Below, piece by piece: positions 12,301 through 26,600 of a stretch of 64,000 nucleotides of DNA (position 1 is the stretch's first letter; the number at the start of each line of letters is the position of its first letter). Below the pieces are notes generated by a model. That model was not told the origin of the DNA. It made no database searches and saw only the letters and a list, made by a program, of their open reading frames with translations. A program made the position numbers and the translations under genes. Source of the DNA: Lingula anatina (Eukaryota; Brachiopoda; Lingulata; Lingulida; Lingulidae); contig NW_019776002.1 in assembly GCF_001039355.2 (NCBI RefSeq), positions 190,414 to 254,413 of the forward strand, written 5' to 3'.

Positions 12301-15300
12301 CAGACATCAAGTAAGTCCTGTTCTTCTGCTTTCTGAATGAGGGGCAAATAAACCTGTTGGAATACTTTACAAATAACATTCTAAATGTTAATCAGCTCTA
12401 GTTAGAGACAGTGAGTGAAAGACCAGAGTTATAATAGCCTGAGAAATATTTTCCTGTAATGTGACATGCAAATGTTTTTGAAAAGATATGCTCTACACTT
12501 GTGCATATTTGGTCCTTAAAAGTGAGCAAATGGACTAATTATAATATTGTTGAAGTTATAGTAAATCTGGATCATTTAAAAGTTGCCTTCAATTTTATTT
12601 CAGCATGATTAAGGCAGCTAATTCTGAAGAGGAAGTTTATAAGATTGCGAGAGCAGGGCAGGCCACTCTTGTTCGTATGAATCGTTTCCAGAAGCCGTTT
12701 GTGGCTGCTATTAATGGACAGTGCCTTGGTGGAGGTTTAGAGGTATGAAAATACCCAGCCATTTCTTCGTTTGTTTTAAAAGCCAATTTTTGTATGTTAA
12801 AAAAAGTTATATCCCCTTAATCATCATATTTTTCTCGTGTTTTAATTCTTTCATGATCCTTTCAGACTGCACTTCATTGCCAATACCGGATTGCTGTTGA
12901 CCGCAAAGAAACCATCCTAGGTCAGCCAGAGGTGAAACTAGGACTGATCCCTGGGGCAGGAGGCACCGTGAGGCTACAGGAAATGGTAGGTTATTAAGTT
13001 GTGAATAAAACTCTTTCAACTTTCATATTTCATATATTTATGGAGTTAAATAGATGCATATTTCCTCAGAGCATTCTGAAGTCAGGTAATTATTTAAGAG
13101 ATCAGCAGTATATTGAGAGAAATAATTATGAAAATCTTGAGATGACATCTTTTTCAGCTCCCCACAAAAGATGCTGCCGATATCATGTTGACTGGCAAAA
13201 ATATTAATGCAAAGAAAGCAAAGAAGATGGGACTTGTAGATTCCTTGGTTCAGCCTTTAGGTGGGTGTTATCAATGACAAAAGTAGCCTTGATAATTTTG
13301 GGAAATATTACATGTTGCTTTAATGGAATGACTAAACAGCTTTTCTGTCCTTCTTTAAGGTATCTCTTCTCAATAAGAGAAATAAAATATTTGCTGTCTA
13401 TTAGACCCCATTCCCAGAGATTAGATCGACCCAAACTAGATCGACCTAACTCCCTGGGGGTTCACGCTAAATAGCTGTCAGCCAAGCGGGCACGAAAGTT
13501 AATTAACCCCTTACAGCTTGTAGCAGGCGGGACGGACATTTAAGCTGGATTATCTGACAGCTAGAGAGACTCCCCACGGGGATAGATCGATCTAAAATCT
13601 ATGGGAATACGCCCTTAAATAAAACAATGTCATATATTCTATTTTTACCTGTGTGGTATGGCATATGCTGACCATGTATTCTTGTTTACTTTAAGGACCT
13701 GGAGTAGATGATCCAGACCATGCCACACAGACGTTACTAGAGGAAGTAGCCATCCAGGCTGTGCTGTAATTGGCTTTTCTCAATCATTTCTTGTGTGAAA
13801 TTTGATACAAATGTCTTTCATGTATTATCAGCACGGTTACAGCACAATTTCATGTTAAAATATTAGAAAATTGACCATGTAGCAGATGAAGAAAGTATTT
13901 AATTACATTATAGATTTACTGGAAATCTCTATGATGACAGGGATAGCAGCATGGCATAGATCTTTCTTATTTTGTCATATTATTTCAGAGATATGTGCAC
14001 TGGAAAGATAAGGAGACAGAGAAGAAGTGATTACATGAAAATTGTGGATTGTAAGCATTTTATGTTCATCCATAGTATACTTAAATCACATTGAAATTGT
14101 GTAGGGAACATCAACTGCTTTCTCACTTTTATTCCTTTACTAAAATACTCTGAATGTAGCATTCCTGCATTGATTTCTTAAATGAATTTTTTTATTTTTA
14201 TTTTTATTTTACTTTCGACAAGGAAGCTATGTTAGTTAGTTTATTTGTCAACATTATGCAGAAAGATGAGGGCGGATTTTGATGAAATTTTCCATGGGCT
14301 AAGGAAGAAATGATTAGACTTTGGGGATTTAACATAAATAAATATATCTTGATCCTCTTCATTGTATATGTCACACATGCATAGTATCACTTGCCTCATA
14401 TTGAAATTTTTTTTTGTAAGTGTTTCTAGGCACATGCGATGTCAATTGTCTATGCTTACATCATATCTATATTACAATTAAAGTCCTTGCATTCTCTGGG
14501 CGCTTTTTCTAGTTTATTTTATTAGTGTAAATTTTTTAAATGAAATCCTTCTATTTGTGCCTTTTCTCATTCCAATATAGGGTTAATAGAGGCAGACACA
14601 AAATTCGAGAAAGACACTTTTCCCTACCTACGTACATGGAAGCCACTTTTCTGGAAGAACGCTAGAAAACAGGTTGTGAAGTTAACTGGCGGCCATTATC
14701 CAGCTCCTCTGAAGATCTTGGATGTAAGTTGTTTGTGGTGTGCATGTTTGGTGTAACGCATAGCAAGCTGAGGTTATAAAGTGTTTATTGACCAGACTTG
14801 AGCTTTTTCCACGGAAACACGGAATTCTGTTCTGATGGGCAGCCCCCGGACCCGTGACTGGTTAGGTTTTGGATGTAGTGTTTTTTTTTGTTTTTTTTTT
14901 AAACCTAGGCTCATGTCTGATTGACATGCAGTTACACTGCTGCTGAATGGTCTAACAAAGTAGGATAGTACAGTGTAGCATAGTGTGACGGAGTAGTGTA
15001 AACAGAGTGGTGGCCCAAAAGTAGGTCAATACAATAATGAATACAAAATATACTGTTTAAGAAAAGATGAATTAATACAACATCAAAATTACACTTGTAA
15101 AAAACTAATAAACTTACATTAACATATAATAATATGTGTTTCACAGAAATTCCTATGATAGTGTTAATACTCACACAATATTACCCCATCCCTGCTTTCT
15201 GGCTGGCACTTAACTGACAGACGCTGTGGTGAGCTAAACTAAGAAAACCCATCATACAGAGTTGAAAACTTATCATGCATGCATTGCCATGTTGGCAACA

Positions 15301-18300
15301 ATTGGTTAAGATGCAAATGCAAATTTTTTACATTATTTACTAATGTAAGTATCTCTGTAATATATATTTTTGACTACATGCCTCCCCCCTCCAATCAGAG
15401 CTTGATATACTTACGGTTGTTGGTGTTACTTGTTCATTGCAAGTGATTTCTGGGGTCAGGCAACTAGAATTGTAGTTAAATTTGTCTGCAAATGTATCTA
15501 ATTACTTGTCTGATGTAAACTGGATTGCAGAAAGGGCAGGACAAGTGCCTGAAAATAGTTGTCAATCCCTGGCCCCTAAGTGGGACCATAATTTTGATTT
15601 ATTGAAAATTTGCTTGGAAGCTTTTGATTAGTGAAGAGACTGGTTGAAAATAGTCAAGTGTTTGTATTTTTGCCAGTATCCTGTATACTATTATCTTGTT
15701 GTGTAATAATTAATGAATTATGAAAGGTTTAACTATATAGCTATATGGTTTATACTTGTTTTCAGTTGATGGAGGCACAAATTGATACCAGAAACATGGA
15801 TGACTATGAGTGGGAAGCAAAGGTCAGCTTTGAAAAATTGATTCACTGATTGATTGTAAAAGAATATTAAGTTTAGTTCAAAAGTTACCAGTTGAAATTT
15901 TAATAATTATATGAGAGATCATTAATGCCAGAGAATTATTTTCATAGACACGTTTTTCTGCTTTTAAAAGAAGATCAGATCCATCAAATACATAACCATT
16001 AGGAACAACAGTAAATTATCAACTGTTTTTCATGGTTCTTTCCTCCAGTTTGTGAATTGATGCTATGTACAGCAAATGGGCATGTTGTTAGTAAAGATTG
16101 AAATGTTCATTTTGTTGATATTGTGCAGGCATTTGCGGCTTTATCCCAGACACCACAAGCCAGGAGTTTGATGCACCTTTACGAAGGAACCACCCACTGC
16201 AAAAAGAACACATATGGAGAACCCAAGAAGCCTGTTAAGTAAGTGTCTCCCCATTGTGTCTCTACAAAATGTTAGGGAGCTTTTTTTTTTTTTTAGTTTG
16301 CAGTTTGATAGAATGATACTTGGTAGAGACTAGCAAATTGTGGCAGAAGTTGATAAAACTGTTCTTCGTACATTTTTTGGGCTAAAACAAGGGGTTAGCT
16401 AAGGGGCCATCCAAATTTCAATTGCCCTGTATTAGTTTTTTGTTATTTAAGTATTTTGATATTGTATTTCATTATATGCCTAAATCAATTCCGTGTGCAA
16501 TGTGTACACTGTGACTAAGAAGTTGACACATACTGAGTAGTATTGGAGCTGTGAAGTTATGTTAACAATAGTCTAAAAAAAAACACCTATAAATAATTGG
16601 TAGTCTGACCTAAAAAAAATATATGTAGAATATTTGGAAATGTGGAGTTAGCCAGTGTTGAGTTTGTCCCAGAGATAAACTGTGATATGTTCCTGTGTAG
16701 AAATGTGGCAGTCCTTGGTGCTGGTCTGATGGGAGCAGGTATTGCTGAGGTCAGTATTGACAAGGGTTACCACATCACCATGAAGGACATGGCTCAGAGT
16801 GGACTGAACAGAGGAGTACTCCAGGTGGAGAAGTGTATACAGACTATGGTCAAGAAGAAGAAAATTACCAGGTAAGGGAGAAATTATGAAATGTGTCGTA
16901 AAATGAATAGTTAAGATGCTTTGTGTTGGTTGATTTTTATGTAGAATGATTTATATGTACAGACACCAAATTTCTGTATGTATTATGATTACCTGTGATG
17001 GTTGTTGCTTTCTGACACATTTGTTTACCTCATAACCTTTAAACAATATTTTTGTTTTACTGTAAATTTACTAGGAAGTTTAAGTGTCTGGATTTTGTTA
17101 TGTATTGGAAGGCTCACTAAATACGCACTGAAATTCATCTTATTTAGATTTAATCTGTTTCTTTGAATTTATTTGCTCTGTGGCTGCATACGTGCCATCC
17201 TCAGTGTCTAGTTTTTAGTATTCTGTATGAAAATATGACCACATGAATAGTGTATGAAATATAAATGAGATGATTGATTTCCAGCTTTGAGGCGGAGGAG
17301 GTGATGTCCCATCTGAACCCTACGCTGACCTACGAGGACTTTGGCAAGTGCGATCTCGTCATAGAGGCAGTCTTTGAGGATATCAACATCAAGCATAAAG
17401 TGATCAAAGAAGTAGAGGAAGTAAGGAACTGCATGTATTTCATCTTACTGATATGAATGTCAGTGTTCCAAAGTAAAATATGCTATGCTATGTTTTAGAA
17501 GTAAGCATTTAAACCTTTTGTTTTAAACTCTGTACATTTGTTATCTTTTTGATGGCTTTAACATGTTCTTGTGAGCAGTTTCACATCCTGACATTCACAC
17601 AGTCTACTTTTGCACTAATCCTTCCAAAAGCAAATATCACAGTTATTATAGTGAAATATGATACAGGAATATGTCTGTTAAGTTGCTCATGTTAACTTTT
17701 CTATTTCAGCACATCCCTGCCCACTGTATTGTGGCTACCAACACCTCTGCCCTGCCAATAAGTGAGATTGCAAAGGCAAGCAAGAGACCAGAGAATGTAA
17801 GTCTTACCAGAAGACACAGATTGTACTAGTTTTTTTTTTTTTTTTTATCTTTCAGTGTTATGTGATTATATGGTTTGATTAAAATTTGTTTAATTAGACC
17901 AAAGATGAGAAGTTTCAGCAATCAAACCAGAATACTATATTTCCAGGTCATTGGTATGCATTACTTCTCTCCTGTTGACAAAATGCCCCTGCTGGAAATC
18001 ATCACCACACCCAAGACATCTCAGGAAGCTAAAGGTGAGCTCTGATCAAAGTCTTCAGATTTCTCGTCATGAGATCTTTATTTCAATGAGCTGAGGGCAG
18101 ATAGGTGATTTTAATGATTGAATAGGTGTTTTTGATAATTGTCAAGAGTCTTGTGTGTCTGAATGGAGAGGAATCTGTATGCAGTATACGATAATTCCAG
18201 CTACTGCGGTGTCAGTGGGCTTGAAGCAAGGCAAACTGGTGATTGTTGTGGGAGATGGGCCTGGATTTTACACCACAAGGATATTGGCTCCCATGCTCTC

Positions 18301-20454
18301 AGAAGCTATCCTTCTTTTGCAGGTAAGAACAAAATGTCTTCTTGTTTGCAACAATCTCCAATATTTTTATTGGCACAATACCTGTACAAGGCTATAAACA
18401 TGGCAATATGTTACTATTGGTCAGTAGATGTAAAATCACTGTAATTTAGTCTCCACCTGTAGACATTTGCATGTTTATGCAAACGCCTTTCGTTCCTTTG
18501 GAGTTGATTTTCATGCTTCATCTCTTGTTCATAAGTAAATCTTTGTGATATCCACCTCTTGCTTTGACCTTTCTTTTTGTCTCTTTTTCACGTTTTTCTC
18601 CTACACAAAATGTTCCCTTCCCATGTACAAGTATTTTCCCTCCAAGTTCTTCATTCTGTGATTCAGTACAGTGTCAGGATGGTCATCACCATGTTTATGG
18701 ACAGATAAATGAGTTGGGATATATGGCAATCAACTGCATCTGTGGTCGCTGTCACCATGCATTTGCCTTGGAAACGCAATGAAAAGGAAGAACTTGTTAC
18801 TTATTATTTTGAAACTTACAGGATTGATTTATAGGACTAAAATCCAGCTCCACTTGATTTTCACACTGTCATTTTCAAGGTGTGATGTTGGATTCCTATG
18901 AGTCTGAAGCCCTGTGCTAGTTTTATAAGAAATGTTGACTTGTGTGTGGTCTGGACTACTTCACTGTTACATATAAACTTTATTACTAACCCTTGCCTGT
19001 ATTTGTGTGTGTAGGAAGGGGTATCCCCCACAGACCTGGATAAAGCCACCAAGGCCTTTGGCTTCCCTGTAGGCATTGCCACTCTAGCTGATGAAGTGGG
19101 TATTGATGTGGCAGCTCATGTAGCTGAAGACCTAGGGAAGGCGTTTGGTGCCAGATTTGGCGGTGGTGACCCCATGGTGCTGAAGGAAATGGTGTCCAAG
19201 GGAATGCTGGGTAAGTTTGTCTTAATGTTTTATTTTAACCCTGTCATTGTTGGGCTTTTGCGATATCTGCAAATTTGTATTATAAGACCGGAGATGACAT
19301 TGAAGATTTGTATTGTTAATATTACATGCAAAGATGGCAAAGAAATGTTACTATGATTTTTTTTAGCAATGACAGACCTTGCTGTACAATATATCATTTA
19401 CCCAATAGCACATTATTACCAGTACCAATATACTACCTTTGATATGTCCTTGTTCTTTAATAAGTCTCACAAAAGAGAGTTAATTTGCTTTAGTCAGATG
19501 TTTATATGTATCATTATATGGCACATTTCAGGACGTAAATCAGGAATGGGCTGCTTCATGTATGAAGGACCTGGACAAGCTAAAACGAAAAATGAAAATG
19601 AAGATGCATTGGGAATTCTTGAAAATTACAAGCAGACGCCAAAAGTGGAGTTAGTATTGCAGTTGATATATCTTCTGAAATGTTTTATTCCAATTGTATA
19701 AGTAGACCTTGCTGGTTCAAGTTGTTTTTGAAACTAGACAATAATAGTGTGTAGATCATCTGTGGAGTGTTCCAGTGTCAGGTAAAAATAGTGTACAACC
19801 CTGTTTTCTCTGTATTCCAGAAACAGCGTAGAGAACATCCAGATGAGACTGGTGACCAGATTTGTCAATGAAGCCATTTACAGTTTACAAGATGGGATTC
19901 TGAAAGAACCAGTGAGTAGCTTTATTGTTATTATTATTCTCCTGTAGGATGAGATATTTGTCAATATGAAACTGGTGACAGTAGATCTAGAAAATATATA
20001 ATTGTGGGCTAGAAAAAATTAAAATTGCATTTCTGTAACTTTGTTAACCGGTGTTTTTCTGTGAAATATCTAATGTTGCATTTTCTTTTTTAGCTTGATG
20101 GAGACATGGGTGCCGTAATGGGGCTTGGTTTCCCACCATTTTTGGGGGGTAAGTATTTGAGTTTTTTTAAGACATGTCATAAAAATGATCATCATTTGCA
20201 GAAAATAAAATAACAGGACCTGCCCCTGTGCTTAAAGCAGTTAGTACTGTGACAGTAGGAGCACAAACAAAATTGCTATGTTCTTGTGTCTCTGTTTTCT
20301 AGGACCTTTCCACTATGTAGACACAATTGGAGCCAAGAAGATGGTGAAGATAATGGAGGAGTTTCAGGAAGCGTATGGAGAGGCATTTGCTCCATGCCAA
20401 CTCCTTCTTGACCATGCAAAGAAAAAGTCTACAAAGTTCTATCCCAAAAAGTAA
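9373..20454 (+). CDS. HADHA: Trifunctional enzyme subunit alpha, mitochondrial (enoyl-CoA hydratase / 3-hydroxyacyl-CoA dehydrogenase)
   Basis: Twenty-two exons: 9373-9439, 10198-10230, 11585-11652, 12177-12310, 12604-12742, 12866-12985, 13158-13260, 13696-13765, 13989-14050, 14581-14723, 15766-15822, 16129-16238, 16701-16871, 17285-17420, 17710-17796, 17947-18034, 18201-18322, 19015-19210, 19532-19649, 19821-19911, 20094-20148 and 20303-20454. They total 2322 nt, 773 aa (human 763). The enzyme performs the hydration and NAD-dependent dehydrogenation steps of long-chain fatty-acid beta-oxidation in mitochondria, with the HADHB thiolase subunit. The N-terminus [16 protein letters not shown] is basic and lacks acids, as in a targeting peptide. 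The hydratase domain has GQCLGGGLE (catalytic Glu about 147) and GQPEVKLG (Glu about 169). The dehydrogenase domain has the NAD motif GAGLMGAG (375-382) and HYFSP with catalytic His about 505; Glu about 517 matches human Glu510, the LCHAD-deficiency site. All key residues are intact. The start sits in a good context (GGCAAAATGG). Confidence 0.96.
13405..13612. mobile_element. Hairpin MITE in HADHA intron 7
   Basis: The ends are inverted repeats: CATTCCCAGAGATTAGATCG on the left and, read as reverse complement, TATTCCCATAGATTTTAGAT on the right. A second internal inverted pair (TAGCTGTCAG) continues the pairing, so most of the 208 bp could fold as one imperfect hairpin. It is GC-richer than the surrounding intron and has no coding capacity. 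Confidence 0.6.
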
Positions 20455-20656
20455 CGAAATCTAGAGACTAGGCAAATTATTATACTTGTTCCATTATTGA
20501 AAAGAGTTAAACTGGACAGACTGTATTGTATAAGGTATTGATTGTTTAAGGCAAGATAAAATTTATAGTGTTGTATTCAGTAGCCTTGGAGCCTGGAGCA
20601 CTGAATTGTTCACAAGATGGATGCCGTCATCAAATTGACGTTTCATGAGTTATGCA

Positions 20657-20662
20657 ATTAAA
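20657..20662 (+). other. Probable polyadenylation signal (ATTAAA) of HADHA
   Basis: ATTAAA lies about 200 bases beyond the HADHA stop codon, the common variant of the metazoan poly(A) signal. No AATAAA was seen nearer. Confidence 0.45.
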
Positions 20663-23600
20663 GATAGAGACACATTTTCCAATGGTATTCTAGACTAGGT
20701 GCCCCTTTGCTGGTTTGACATGCTGTGTCTTCTCAATGGTGAATAAAATATTACAATTATTTCGCGTTGGCTGTGATTTACTACCATTGTGATGGTAAGC
20801 CAGGCGTTGTTTTGTCTCGGGTTGCCTTGGAGGTTTACTAACTCGGAAGAGTTCAGTGTGTAACGAGAGAATGTGTTTGAGCTTTATGAGAGTTGGCGAT
20901 GGGTTACCAATAGCTTCGTGATACTGCATTATGAAAGGATTAGATGGAAATGAACTTGACCACACTGTATATGATTACTAGTGTTGTTATAACCTATGAA
21001 TATTACAATTTCTAACCACAGGGATATCGTAGAATCCCCCAACGACCAGTCGCCTCCATCTAATGTAGCTAAGACATTATATTATACATGTGGATGCAAT
21101 GTGCAAGCCTTCTCGTAATTTCTTGTTCCACTTCATTTTTGTGTGATCTTTTAAACACAGCTCCTTGTTTACATGAAAGTTGAGAGAATTTAAAATGCAA
21201 AGCAGTACACTGAAGCTGCAGCGTCTTTACTGTAGCGATTTTGAATTAGGGGAAGAGTGTTTTCCAAAATTCTTTCTCTTTATAAAAATCTAAATAATAC
21301 ATCGTAAACTCAGTCGATGTCGCATGCTGCAGTTTACAGAAGAATAAATGTGGTCTCTTCGCTTAGTGGCAGTTCTTAGTTAATAAAATGAATATAGGAG
21401 ACTTGAATGAATAAACATGAGGATGATATTTGCCAAAAAATGTCTATGCGCGATTTAAAGAATATATTGATAATGTAACAGATTCCTTAAACGAACACTG
21501 ACAGCACTCCGGGTGACGGAGTAACAGCAAGATCTCGATCTCTATTCAATTTATTACCTCATTATACATTGTTAAAATTTGAAACAGCATAATATAGATA
21601 AGTGTGATTGTTGATCTTGTATTAGTCCTATCTGGACATGCCTTACGCATGCGGGCTTCTTTGTTTTAAAGTATTAAGGATGGGCAGTTGTGATGTATGT
21701 TACGTAACCTGTACTTTGCAGCAATTCTACCTGTACTGACTTGATTACCACGAGGCTGATCATCAGGTGGTCCACATCCGCGTGCTGCACGTGGCGCCGT
21801 TTACGCATGCAGTGATGACATTAAGGTGATTTGTGCCCGTAGAGAATTGCACACAAGACCTGTTGTCGTATAATCAGAGTGAGCTTGCTTTACCTGGTAA
21901 TTGTGGAAATGTCGAATAGACCAAGGCCTGTAATTAAGTTGATTAGAAGCGCTTCACGTTTAGAGCAGCGACTAACGTTTCTGTCACGAGTCGTGGTGTC
22001 CTTGTCGGAAATGATATCTGAAAGTATGATTAATGCAATGGACTGAGCTGACAGTTCTCATTTGTGTGCGAATTTGAATAGAAGTAAATTATAACTGATC
22101 ATCTGAAATGTCGATTACGGCCAGCTGTGTACAGCAGCTCTAACATCAACGACGACCACTTATTGTCTTGGTTGCGTTTTTACATAGATAAAGGCTAGCC
22201 CTGGTGTATTTGACCTTGTTTTGAAACTGACTGGAATCCAACTTATCCAAAATACCTGAGTTCGCGAACATTATAGCAAGATTTTTCGTAGCCCCAATTT
22301 ACGAGAACACACTAGTGCAACACTTGTGGTCATTTTATACATTCTCTCAGTACCCTGGCCTCCAAACGGAGGACGGCCAACAGAATACGGCTTTACAGTA
22401 TGAAGAATTGCAAGTGAACTAGTGTTAAAGTTGATAAGATGGTTAAAGAGCACGACCGCCCCTAATTTTGAAGAAATCGAGTATTTTTGCACCTACCTTT
22501 TTATTTTTTAATTATTAGCTCATGTATTAATTGATATATTAATTTTTAATCTATTTATTTTATTTTCAAATGAAAAAATACATTATGGATTGATTTGGTA
22601 AGTGCGAGAAGTTGACAATTTGCCCCAGTAAAAGCTCTTAATGCCGTTGTTTTTATGCTCTTAGATCGCACTCAGCTGACTAGGTTTGACATTGCTATCC
22701 CTTAAGAAAAAATAAACGACTTACCCTAACATTTAGCCGTTAACATCATGTCAAAAAACAATAAAATGAATTTCGTCCACCGTCCCTGTTCATCAATTTT
22801 GTTGTCTTATTTTTAATTTTGTTAAGTTTATAATCATGTCTTTATTCGTGTTTTGGACTCAAAATTCTCCTCCTCTTAAAGAATATAATACTAAATCCGG
22901 GATTATTTTTCATCTGTCGCGTATTCCTGCGACACGCGTCAGAGTGCCAGTATTCTGTATGTAGTGACGTCTACAACACCACTAGCAGTCCGGGAGTAAA
23001 TAAGATGGATATGTACTCCAAGCTGGGCAAGCAAATAGAAAAAAAGGGGTGTTACGTCTTCATACAATTTGGTGAACACGCATAACATGTTATTTGCTCA
23101 CGAGTGCGAGCAGGTGTTTTTTAGCAGGACTGAATAAGTTGTGTCCAAAAGTTTGTTAACTCTTCTCTGTTTATGAACTTTTCGCGACAGAACTTCACGA
23201 AATTTTTAGACAACTTGTACAACGTAATGAAGACATGCGACAAGAATGTTAACCCATCAGACATTCGCCCGTATTAATAAGAACCACGCGAAGCGATCTC
23301 TTGAATCACGACACCAGCACTTAGGACTATATATATATATTTATATTAAGAACAGAGTCCAAGCTTCTCTCCCAGACAGTCTCTATAAAGAGTCTTTGTG
23401 CACATCAACAAGGCTGACTTCAGCCAACCAAGAGACATAATAATTCATTACAAAAGACATCTATTTCTTGGTAGAATTTGAAAGGAGTGGCACCATTCAT
23501 AACCCGTACCATGAATATCTTAGCAGAGTGTGTCCACCCAAGAAAGAAATAAAAATACTTCTTCTTTTTGTCCGTATGTAGAATGCACTAGACAAGGTCT

Positions 23601-26600
23601 GAGAAATTATAAATTTCCCTTCTTCTCTGTGTGCGGGTATATAAATACTCGACAGATTTACGGCTTGAATATTCAAATACTTTATGTAGAATGCGCTGTG
23701 TGACCGGAGACAACACGTGCTGCACGGTATTAACCAGCGTGGAAGACAGACATTCAACAGCAGAACCCACTTATACAGTTAACCGCAAAAATTATCACTT
23801 TCACTTGCAAAATCGTTAAAAAAATGAAGCAATGAACAGTTATTTGACGTACTAGTGTTAAAGGGATTTCGCCCTAATTTTCATCCATTTTTATCATTTC
23901 TGTTTTATCATTATCCCGCTTAATATTAGGATGTAACATATAATGTTAAACCTAGCTTAAACCGAGAGCGAGTGACAGACGTGAAAGAAGCCGGATATTC
24001 TGTGTTAAAGCACAAAACGGAATGCTCGAACACATTACAAAACACGGTTCTCGGCTATAAAACTATGATCAAGCATCCTTAATGTAAGCTGTATTAGCTA
24101 TTATCGGCCGGAGTAAGAGCCCATCCTGCAGTAGTGTTGACTCGCGTCCTTATCACCTGATACTACCGTGAGAGGAGGACAGACGGGGGATAATAGGCGG
24201 CCGTCTAGCGTTCCCAAGCCTCGCTGCACTGATGTTTGGGGACATGCTGTCGTTATCCTGGTTAGAGATAACATTTAAAGAGGGTAGGGGAATGGATATT
24301 AAGTTAAGATCTTTTTCACAAATTAAAACGCGATAACGTTTGGGGACATTCCACAGTTATTGACTGCGTCTATTTTTGCTTTCCTCCGGGTGCGTTTTAA
24401 CCCTTACTATGTGTGGTAAAGCTTTTTTTTTTTTTGTAACCTTGATGCAAAATAGCTGGGTATCGGGGCATCCTTGCGTGAAACAGTTGGAGAACTGAAC
24501 GAAAACAAATGTCTTGTATGACATTAACTGCCTCCATTTCAAGTGTTTGTTCTCGTAAGTGGCAGTTGCGAGTGTTGTTACCTGGGCAATGGCGGTGAAC
24601 ATGTTATTCTGTATAACAATACGTTAGGGGGGGAGCTTGCTGTGGTTAGTACGCAGAGGGAATATTTTAAACAACTTGTTGTAGAGAAAATAGTAAATCA
24701 AGAGATTTTAACACTGGAGTGATGAATCCACTGCATGTACTGAACAATCACATCGTTGTGAAAGATTCCAGCTTTAAGTTTATCCATAGACAAACAACGC
24801 TTAGATTAGTTTTGTTTTCCGCAAACACGCGGCCAGAGATCGTATTGTTTCGGGTCCAATGTTCGCCGTTTTATCCATCTGATTGGACAGCAAATTCTCC
24901 TGTGATAATGTATACTTGGCTCAGCTGTAAAGTCTTTGCACACACTACAACCTACAGTCAAGAGGTCAAACTGGCAGAAAATTTAGCTTTGTAACAGCGA
25001 CAGCTCGAATTAATGCAAAAAGGATGAGATAACGTGTAAAGAAAATGTAAAATTTAATTCGAATTTTTTTTTTTTTTTTTTTTTTTTTGCGTGTTCTGCA
25101 GTTTGGGGATTTACTCTCTATTATACATTCATTGTGAGTTAAGGGTCTCGTTTAGTAGGTTGGTTTTAACTGGTGAACTCCGTTTTTGTGTCATCATGGC
25201 ACGTGTCAGCAGACCAATTTCTACTGGTAAACTTGGCGTGCAGGTATGAATGGCCTGATCTAGTACACTATGTAGAAGGGCGGAATGTCTGACAAATGAG
25301 ACCTTGTGCATGAACTTGTATAAATCTCTTTTTTTGCACCGTTGATTTTGGTATGCTTCACTCGTTATTATCTCATGTGCATCTACCGCAGTAGCGAATC
25401 GCTTCGGTACACTGGGATAAATCACCCAAGCCGACTTGAACACCTTTTCCGGCCTCTTAATTTCCAGCGACATGTTATTATTTGGCATTTGGCCATCGAT
25501 TGTCCATTTGGTAAAACAATCACTGTATTTTGCCTTACTACTTATTAACTTGAGAAGCAAATACGTCTGAAAGTATTTCGCTGACAATGACAGCGTGAGG
25601 ACGAGCCCATATTTTGGACTCAACGTGTGTCATCGCTGTCACCATGGAGATTATCACGATCTGGCATGCACGCTCCACAGGTGCTGAACGCGTCTTCAGT
25701 CCCTGTAGCCCGTCTCGTTTAATTAACCCACTGGTAACTGAAGTAATTGTTCACTAGATATCATCAACGCACTGGTCGCGGATAGATGCCTATCGTTAGA
25801 GCGTCTCGTTCTTTCTCTGTATTTGAACTTTATTTATTTTTAAATATGTTCAAAATGCAACGACGAGAATCTGTTCGTACCACGATATCACCCGCCTATT
25901 GTGAGGGGTGTAAATGTGTCATCTATCTTCTAAGCACAATACTTGCTATTGACATCTACGGGTATTTGGGTTGTCTGTGCATCGCCTGAAGTACTAACTG
26001 GAGTGTCATGACCAGTTGAGATAGAACTACACGTGTGTATTTTATACTGCTTTGTACAGACTGAGATTTCGAAAAGAATAACCAAATCTCTTTGTATACT
26101 TTTCGCTTGCGGTTTGACGTTTGTGATGTTTACGACAGCTGATTCAGTAACCGGCTGTGTAGAGCTGATAACAAAGCGACCAACGATAAATCCCAACTTA
26201 AACGATAAACACGTGACTTTCACTTGCGAGTTTATTACATATTCTATCATTGTCTTCCCCATTACAATATCATAATTACGACACCTGAATTCTTAATGAT
26301 TTCAAAATTGCTACAGATACACATCTTCAACACAAACAAAAGAACAATCCACTAATGGAATCTGCCGGGCCCCACGTGGCGGTGGTTTCACCCCAGGACG
26401 CACCGGGTTTATTTGGAGGTCTTGGCTGCTGCTTCTTCACAGGTAACGAACGCAAACAACGTGCGGCTACCGGTAATATATCTATTCTTTCTCGCCTTGG
26501 TCAGAATTAAAACTAGTTTGGGGAAATAAATCAAGGTTAAGAGCCGCCGCCATGGTTTCACAGCTCACATCAAAAGCATCCGTCAAACTACCGTGAATCC

